A stretch of DNA of 49,804 nucleotides from Candidatus Thalassarchaeaceae archaeon (GTDB taxonomy: Archaea > Thermoplasmatota > Poseidoniia > Poseidoniales > Thalassarchaeaceae): the NCBI GenBank assembly GCA_023268715.1, contig JALRLV010000010.1, forward strand, positions 1 through 49,804, read 5' to 3'. The first letter of the stretch is position 1, and each line of letters starts with the position of its first letter. Positions 44,904-49,804 of this stretch are shown here, piece after piece. Below the pieces are notes generated by a model that was not told the DNA's origin, did no database searches, and was given only the letters and a program-made list of their open reading frames with translations. The translations under genes were made by a program, and so were the position numbers.

Positions 44904-45907
44904 CAGTCTTCGATGCCGCTGCTATGAGGGACGATATCGTCGCACGATTACTGCAAGGCGAAGAGGACCTCGAAACCAGTCGTTATCTAGACAGATTGGT
45001 CGAGTTAGCAGCTATTGAAGAGGCAGAACATCAATTCCTAATCGACCCATTCGACCGTTCGGTGGCTTTGGTATTCCAATTATTCAGATCTAAGGACTTA
45101 GATCCTTGGGATGTAGACCTTACAAGTTTCCTAGAGATGTTTGATGAGCGAATCAAAACTGCTGACAATATCGATTTACCAACCTGTGGTCGACTTATTC
45201 GAATGGCCTGGCAGATTTTGAGAGGTCAATCATCCACACTTATCGAGAGACAAGATAGCGCATGGGATGAACTGGAAGAAGAATTCCTAGACTTCGATGT
45301 AAGTGGCTGGGAGACAGAATTCACTGAGGACGATTACAACTTCTCTGTAGGAGTTATGACAGGTGCGGCGGACAATGTACTTCCTTCGATGTTCGAAGGT
45401 AGAATTCATCGAGAGGAAAGCCGCCCCGTAACTCTTGGGGAATTACTAATGGGATTACAAAGTGCTAAACAAATCTCAGAGGATTTGAAACTCAGAGAGG
45501 AAATCGCAAAGGAGAGGAGAGAGGCTCATGCAAAGGCAAGGGCAAGATTCTCCGGTAGCCTTCATATCGAGGATTTGGAAGCAGATCTTCGACGAACATG
45601 GAATGCACTCAGAGATAGATCCGATGAAGGCGATATGGCGGTCGATCTGAAGGATATCGCAACCTACCTTAGAGACAAATCGGTCGAAGGTGGTTTAGAG
45701 TTCGATGAAGCGGAGGCTGAAGCACAGGTTACTGCCTTGGTCTCAGCACTATTCCTCACCCACAGAGGTTATGCGGATTTAACCCAAAAACCGGGGCGTG
45801 ATGGTTTGATTTCAATCAAAGATTTGCACCCCGATTACAATGATTTTGATGTGCTGACTGAGAAGATTAATCCCAAGCCAGAGATGGAGGTGAAACTCGA
45901 TGTCTGA
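44900..45907 (+). CDS. scpA: segregation and condensation protein A
   Basis: Kleisin subunit that bridges the SMC heads. The N-terminal kleisin motif is FLIDPFDRSVALVFQLFRSK and then DLDPWDVDLTSFLEMF. The C-terminal winged-helix part begins around GDMAVDLKDIATYLRD. 335 residues. The ATG overlaps the smc TGA (ATGA), and scpB in turn overlaps its end by 8 nt, so the three are translationally linked. Confidence 0.92.
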   Translation: MTVFDAAAMRDDIVARLLQGEEDLETSRYLDRLVELAAIEEAEHQFLIDPFDRSVALVFQLFRSKDLDPWDVDLTSFLEMFDERIKTADNIDLPTCGRLIRMAWQILRGQSSTLIERQDSAWDELEEEFLDFDVSGWETEFTEDDYNFSVGVMTGAADNVLPSMFEGRIHREESRPVTLGELLMGLQSAKQISEDLKLREEIAKERREAHAKARARFSGSLHIEDLEADLRRTWNALRDRSDEGDMAVDLKDIATYLRDKSVEGGLEFDEAEAEAQVTALVSALFLTHRGYADLTQKPGRDGLISIKDLHPDYNDFDVLTEKINPKPEMEVKLDV

Positions 45908-46532
45908 TTCTGTCGAATTATCGACTATTCTTGAAGCGATTCTTTTCAGTGCCGGTCGCTCTATGACGGTTGAGGAACTAATGGAGCAAACCGGAAAAAC
46001 TCGTTCAGAGGTTTCGGGCGCTTTGGAGAACCTGCGTGCTACAATCAAGCGTCGAAGAGACTCAGCTTTGCAATTAACCGAAGTAGCAGGTCGATGGATT
46101 TTCGAGGTTAGACCAACACTTTCCTCCCATCTTCCAGAGTCGGTCAGGCCGGATGTTCCAGCAAGATTGCTACCAGCGGCGGCACTAATCGCTTATCATC
46201 AACCTATGAAGCAAGCTCAACTAGTCGACATGATTGGCCCTAAGGCTTACGATCGGGTCAGGGAATTAGCCGGATTGGGTTTCATCGATAGACGCAGGGA
46301 TGGATTGACCAGAAGATTAACCACAACTCGCAGATTTGCAGAATACTTCGGTTGCCCTGAAGTTGAATACCAGAAGGTAAGAGAGTGGTTTAGGGCAGAA
46401 GCTGGAAAGGCTGGACTTACCAGTGCACAGCTAGCCGCATCACTTTCTGATGAACAGATGACTATCGAAGAGTTCTCTGAAGCACCATCCGAAGAGGCGC
46501 TAGCGATGGAAGCGGCTCAAGGCGATGAGTGA
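45900..46532 (+). CDS. scpB: segregation and condensation protein B
   Basis: Winged-helix partner that binds ScpA in the SMC complex. It shows LSTILEAILFSAGRSMTVEE, then LQLTEVAGRWIFEVRP and ALIAYHQPMKQAQLVDMIGP, typical of ScpB. 210 residues. It starts inside the scpA end (8-nt overlap). Its stop abuts that of HMG-CoA reductase on the other strand. Confidence 0.92.
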   Translation: MSDSVELSTILEAILFSAGRSMTVEELMEQTGKTRSEVSGALENLRATIKRRRDSALQLTEVAGRWIFEVRPTLSSHLPESVRPDVPARLLPAAALIAYHQPMKQAQLVDMIGPKAYDRVRELAGLGFIDRRRDGLTRRLTTTRRFAEYFGCPEVEYQKVREWFRAEAGKAGLTSAQLAASLSDEQMTIEEFSEAPSEEALAMEAAQGDE

Positions 46533-47828
46533 TTACTCGCTACGAACCTGTTGCAATGCAGATTCTACCGCTGCCATGGTGATTCTTTCGCCACTTTCCC
46601 GAACGATAGCAGCCACAGGCTCGATTTCATCTGGCGAGGCACCTGCACTGGCAATCATATTGCGTAAGTGCAGTTTCATGTGACCCGCCTGTATGCCAAC
46701 TGTTGCAAGGGCTCGAAGAGCACCGAGATTTTGTGCCAGACCTGCAGCGGCCATTACCTTCGCTAGATCATCCGCGGAGTTAATGCCTAGGAGTGCTACA
46801 TTTGCTTGGGCTCCTGGATGAATTGTAATTGCCCCTCCAACTAATCCAACAGCCATTGGAATCTCAATAGAACCGACTAGATTTCCATCTGTGTCCTTTT
46901 CCCAATGAGTCATTGAACCATACCTGCGCTCATGTGATGCGTATGAATGGGCGCCAGATTCCACAGCCCTCCAGTCTTGTCCGCAGGCAATTGCAATAGG
47001 TGATATTGCATTCATTATTCCCTTATTGTGAGTAGTTGCACGGAATGGATCTGCTGCCGCAAAATGGTAGGCTTGCAAGACTCCGTCAATCACTTCCGCG
47101 CCTCTAGATGGGTCATCACCGGTATCGGACATCTCTTCTGGAGTGAATGTAGCACTGACTCTTGCCAACCTATGAACTGCTAGATTGCTAATTATTCTAA
47201 GAATCACAGTTCCTCCAGAGATGCTTTCTACTCTTGGAGCAATAGTTTCTGCCATTGTATTGACTGCATTAGCCCCCATTGCATCTCGACAATCTACCAG
47301 AATGTGAACGATAATCATCGGGCCTGAATCAGTATCGATTATTCTGGCTTCAACATCCCTGCACCCGCCGCCAAATTTCACTAAAATTGGGTCGACATCG
47401 TTACAGGATTCTATCAATTCGTCTTTAGCGGCAAGGATAGCATCCCGAGATGCCTCGGGATCTTCACACCCGACTACCTGAATTTGTCCGATCATAACCG
47501 GGTCTGTATTGTTTGAGACGAAGCCACCGTTCTTCTGACATCTCTTGGCCATGTTTGATGCGGCTGCAACAACGCTTGCTTCTTCAACTACAAATGGGAT
47601 AACATAGTGATCTCCATCGATAATGAAGTTGGTTGCAACACCGATTGGTAGTGAGTATCTGCCAATTACATTCTCAATCATTCTGTCTGCTGTACCTTCG
47701 TCTAGTTCAGCATTTGCCCAAGCCTGGACTTGTTCTTCACTGAGGTCAGCAAGCTCTGCGAGCATGGCTCTTCGTTCTGGAACTGATAGTTTGTAGAATC
47801 CACTCAATCGGCTGTTGTCAACAGGCAT
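46533..47828 (-). CDS. hmgA: hydroxymethylglutaryl-CoA reductase, class II type
   Basis: Reduces HMG-CoA to mevalonate for isoprenoid lipid synthesis. The motifs are those of the class II (bacterial/Archaeoglobus-like) enzymes: ENVIGRYSLPIGVATNFIID, VIPFVVEEASVVAAASNMAK (with catalytic Glu), THNKGIMNAISPIAIACGQD (catalytic Lys and Asp) and GHMKLHLRN (catalytic His region). 431 residues, normal for the class. Most archaea use class I, so this form was probably acquired by transfer. It supplies the pathway that feeds the GGPP synthase at 23469-24449. Confidence 0.95.
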   Translation of the reverse strand: MPVDNSRLSGFYKLSVPERRAMLAELADLSEEQVQAWANAELDEGTADRMIENVIGRYSLPIGVATNFIIDGDHYVIPFVVEEASVVAAASNMAKRCQKNGGFVSNNTDPVMIGQIQVVGCEDPEASRDAILAAKDELIESCNDVDPILVKFGGGCRDVEARIIDTDSGPMIIVHILVDCRDAMGANAVNTMAETIAPRVESISGGTVILRIISNLAVHRLARVSATFTPEEMSDTGDDPSRGAEVIDGVLQAYHFAAADPFRATTHNKGIMNAISPIAIACGQDWRAVESGAHSYASHERRYGSMTHWEKDTDGNLVGSIEIPMAVGLVGGAITIHPGAQANVALLGINSADDLAKVMAAAGLAQNLGALRALATVGIQAGHMKLHLRNMIASAGASPDEIEPVAAIVRESGERITMAAVESALQQVRSE

Positions 47829-47993
47829 TGTTTCACCAAACCTCGCGACAACCTTCCGGTTCTAAGCACTTCGTGGTGATTAATCCGAAAATGCCTACTT
47901 GAGACACTAATGAGCACTAAGCCGAGAATACCGATAATTCCAACCAAATAGGGGTTAAGTCGAGTCAAATATGCTTGTCTCGGACTGAAAAAA

Positions 47994-48053
47994 GCGTTAA
48001 TTTGACCGTTAACGCATCATTAACGCATTAAGAAAGCGTTAGTAAAGCGTTAA
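47994..48053. repeat. cluster of five GCGTTA(A) motifs in both orientations
   Basis: GCGTTAA at 47994-48000 and 48047-48053, GCGTTAG at 48036-48042, and TTAACGC at 48009-48015 and 48020-48026. Five copies in 60 bp, two inverted. One sits in the palindrome CGTTAACG. AATACGT occurs as a second motif at 48121, 48153 and inverted at 48070. Confidence 0.75.
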
Positions 48054-48180
48054 TATTGCTAGCCGTAAAACGTATTACTGCAAGTCAATTAGAATATTTT
48101 ACTATCTGGAAATACCTAATAATACGTTAATTTCACATCTTTAATGTGTGAGAATACGTGAATATTATGTACTCCTAGAC

Positions 48181-48192
48181 TCGCGTACGCGA
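48181..48192. promoter_or_regulatory. 12-bp perfect palindrome before the AAA gene
   Basis: TCGCGTACGCGA is self-complementary and ends 2 nt before the ATG at 48195. An AATATTAT TATA-like run lies about 30 nt upstream of the ATG (48161-48168), so a protein bound at the palindrome would cover the transcription start of a leaderless gene. Confidence 0.55.
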
Positions 48193-48194
48193 TA

Positions 48195-49804
48195 ATGGTC
48201 GAAGGGCCCGCATCTATACTCGATTTGCCTCCATTACGAGGCAACCCCTTCGACCTGCGTCCAATCGAAGCAAATCGCGCGGAGTATCTAGTTGGACGAG
48301 ATCGCTTACTGTCGGAATGGCGTGAGCACCTAATTTCCCAAACCCCTCGGATGCTACTATTGGTTGGAGATCGTGGTTCGGGCAGAACCTCATTCCTCAA
48401 CGCCCTAGCCTCTACTACATCGCGCCGACCATACATAGGACAATTCTGGCCAGAAGCCGATGACCCTGTTCAGGGGATAATCCATGAGTTGTCTGTATAT
48501 CTGGGAGGCTTTGACATTCCACCTTCAATCCAACAGGTCTCGGATAAGATGGTTGAGGTACTAGACAAAGAGGCTGGAACTCTTCCTCTAATCGCCTTCG
48601 ATTATCCTTCGAATGTAGACTTGAACCAAATGCTATCTCGATTAGCCCCCTTACTCCAGAGACTTCGAGCACTTGTCGTAGTCGCAATTACTCCCTCTCA
48701 ATTGGCAGGGTTGGATGAAGGTGTGTTAGGTATATTCGACGATCCTCATCATTTACAGAATTTAGACCAGAAACAAATTCAGATTCTTAGCAATCGTAGA
48801 ATCTCTCGCTCGGCCAATCAAAAGTGGAATATCAGGCCGAGTCTTCTTACTGCAATCCACCAGCATACAGATGGTAACCCGCGTAGGGTAATTCGCCTAT
48901 TACGTGACTTAATCGCTGAGAGACATAATCCAGCTGAAGGGGGCGCTCTAGATCGGTTAACCACTTGGAGAGCTCCACCTGTTCAATCAGAACCTACAAT
49001 ATTCGAAGAATTTGAGGCCGAACCAGAATTAGAAGAATCTACTGAAGAGTTTGAAGAGTTTGAAGAGGTAGAAGTAGAGTCAGATGAATCCACTTCCCAA
49101 ATAGATGATTTTGAATTAGAGGAAGATGAACCCGACGACCTTTGGGATGATGATGATGAAGACGAAGAAGAGGATTCATGGAACGGTGAATTCGAGGCTC
49201 CTGATGAAATTTGGAACACTCCAGAGGAGTCGGAACTACAAGAGGTTGAAGAGGAAAGGTTACATCAAGCAGAACTAATCCCTGAACCAGAATCTAGTGA
49301 AATATACCAGAGAGCAGATGATGAGTCTGGATTCTACTTCGTTGAGGAGGGAACAGAGCCACCTGAGTTGCCCGAATCTAGGAAACCTAAGGGTAATTTT
49401 GGACGCTTACTTGGTCGTACACTACAAGCTAATGATAGAATGCCAACAACACCCGATGATACACCGATTCAAGTCGCTGAACCACACGAGAGTTTGGTGC
49501 CAAAGACTCCGGTAAGGGAAATGCCTCCAGCAAGTGTTGAGGAGGAACATTCTACCGCGAGAATCGATACGTCTGTTCAATCAGGTGCCGAAGAGTCGGT
49601 TTTCCATGACGATCAGTCAGTTTGGATAGTCGATCAGGATTCCAAATCTACCCTGCCAGATGATCCTAGAGTGTTCGAACCAATTGTGCCAGAACCAGAG
49701 CCAATTGTAGAACAAATTGAAACCGAATGGTTCGTGGATAACGGGCCGGCTGAAGAAATGCCTGAACCTGTTTTTGAGCCCGAACCACCTCAAGTTAGTA
49801 TCCC
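48195..49804 (+). CDS. AAA/Orc-like ATPase-fold protein with acidic tail (3' end cut by window)
   Basis: At least 536 residues, open to the window end. The first ~250 residues are AAA-like: NPFDLRPIEANRAEYLVGRD resembles the start of Orc/Cdc6 and archaeal STAND ATPases. A Walker A position reads GDRGSGRTS, with Arg in place of the catalytic Lys. LPLIAFDYPSN stands at Walker B, with no Glu after the Asp. HTDGNPRRVIRLLRDLI is the typical lid helix. After this comes a very acidic segment (many Glu/Asp/Phe, residues ~270-345) and then a Pro/Glu-rich low-complexity region. The ATG at 48195 directly follows a palindrome. It may bind the adjacent repeats or anchor something through its tail. It is not a standard Orc1/Cdc6. 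Confidence 0.7.
   Translation, partial: MVEGPASILDLPPLRGNPFDLRPIEANRAEYLVGRDRLLSEWREHLISQTPRMLLLVGDRGSGRTSFLNALASTTSRRPYIGQFWPEADDPVQGIIHELSVYLGGFDIPPSIQQVSDKMVEVLDKEAGTLPLIAFDYPSNVDLNQMLSRLAPLLQRLRALVVVAITPSQLAGLDEGVLGIFDDPHHLQNLDQKQIQILSNRRISRSANQKWNIRPSLLTAIHQHTDGNPRRVIRLLRDLIAERHNPAEGGALDRLTTWRAPPVQSEPTIFEEFEAEPELEESTEEFEEFEEVEVESDESTSQIDDFELEEDEPDDLWDDDDEDEEEDSWNGEFEAPDEIWNTPEESELQEVEEERLHQAELIPEPESSEIYQRADDESGFYFVEEGTEPPELPESRKPKGNFGRLLGRTLQANDRMPTTPDDTPIQVAEPHESLVPKTPVREMPPASVEEEHSTARIDTSVQSGAEESVFHDDQSVWIVDQDSKSTLPDDPRVFEPIVPEPEPIVEQIETEWFVDNGPAEEMPEPVFEPEPPQVSI

Larger units (their letters stand above)
47829..48194. other. AT-rich repeat-bearing intergenic region, candidate replication origin or complex promoter
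   Basis: A 366-nt gene-free stretch between two divergently oriented genes, much richer in A/T than its surroundings from about 47990 onward. It holds a cluster of GCGTTAA motifs in both orientations, three AATACGT motifs, a weak TCACAT/ATGTG hairpin and a 12-bp palindrome next to the AAA gene start. Classic archaeal ORB elements are not visible. The first ~120 nt contain nothing I recognise. Confidence 0.4.

Noticed and set aside
47994-48160. Possible CRISPR array
   Set aside because: The repeated units are 6-7 bp with irregular spacing and both orientations, not 25-40 bp repeats with uniform spacers.
48116-48436. 106-residue minus-strand frame over the palindrome and AAA start
   Set aside because: It conflicts with the AAA-like N-terminus on the plus strand, which has recognisable motifs.
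48983-49219. Poly-serine protein on the minus strand
   Set aside because: Mirror image of the acidic tail of the AAA gene (GAA/GAT codons read as TTC/ATC or TCT/TCA in other frames).

Overview
The window reads as a piece of a free-living euryarchaeal chromosome, most likely a marine Group II / Poseidoniales-type (Thermoplasmatota-related) archaeon. The archaeal assignment rests on a complete A/V-type ATP synthase operon (H-I-K-E-C-F-A-B-D), GatD, Pelota, an archaeal RPA plus RPA-associated protein pair, GGPP synthase, a geranylgeranyl reductase and HMG-CoA reductase. The lineage assignment is inference from gene content and style: bacterial-type genes such as FTHFS, RNase PH, class II HMGR and aspartate oxidase, secreted proteins with LDLa-like motifs, and very compact spacing. 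Start codons are mixed ATG/GTG/TTG. Several genes look leaderless, with an ATATAGG-like TATA box about 25-30 nt before the start codon.

Layout. 1-1323: 3' part of a DEAD-box RNA helicase. 1326-4549 (minus): a Rieske-type oxygenase followed by five tandem small membrane proteins, at least four of which are paralogous. 4611-8658 (plus): gatD, an Old-Yellow-Enzyme-type oxidoreductase and an acyl-CoA carboxylase carboxyltransferase. 8704-11307 (plus): a secreted protein with an LDLa-like motif and C-terminal anchor, and an unknown membrane protein. 11253-16781: aroE (minus), then fhs, pelota, a PfkB-like remnant and an endonuclease IV with a charged tail. tRNA-Phe follows on the minus strand. 16925-18349 (minus): RNase PH and a MogA/MoaB protein. 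18588-21217 (plus): RPA and its partner. 21218-23379 (minus): a triple-SAP protein and a divergent HemC-like protein. 23469-25583 (plus): GGPP synthase and geranylgeranyl reductase, two steps of archaeal lipid synthesis. 25692-26204: three very small membrane genes. 26214-26933 (minus): a methyltransferase. 27073-35694: the ATP synthase operon. 35764-39162: an apparently inactive site-2-protease-like membrane protein and panE. 39163-40794 (minus): nadB. 40974-46532: smc-scpA-scpB. 46533-47828 (minus): HMG-CoA reductase. 47829-48194: an AT-rich, repeat-bearing intergenic region. 48195-end: an AAA/Orc-like protein with an altered Walker A motif and a long acidic tail, running off the window.

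Most genes are core housekeeping: energy, lipids, chromosome organisation, replication and repair, and translation quality control. The less ordinary content is a set of family members that have apparently lost catalytic residues (site-2-protease-like, HemC-like, PfkB-like, AAA-like), the five-gene membrane protein array, the tiny paralogous membrane peptides, and the repeat-rich region in front of the AAA gene. No CRISPR array, insertion sequence or prophage was seen.
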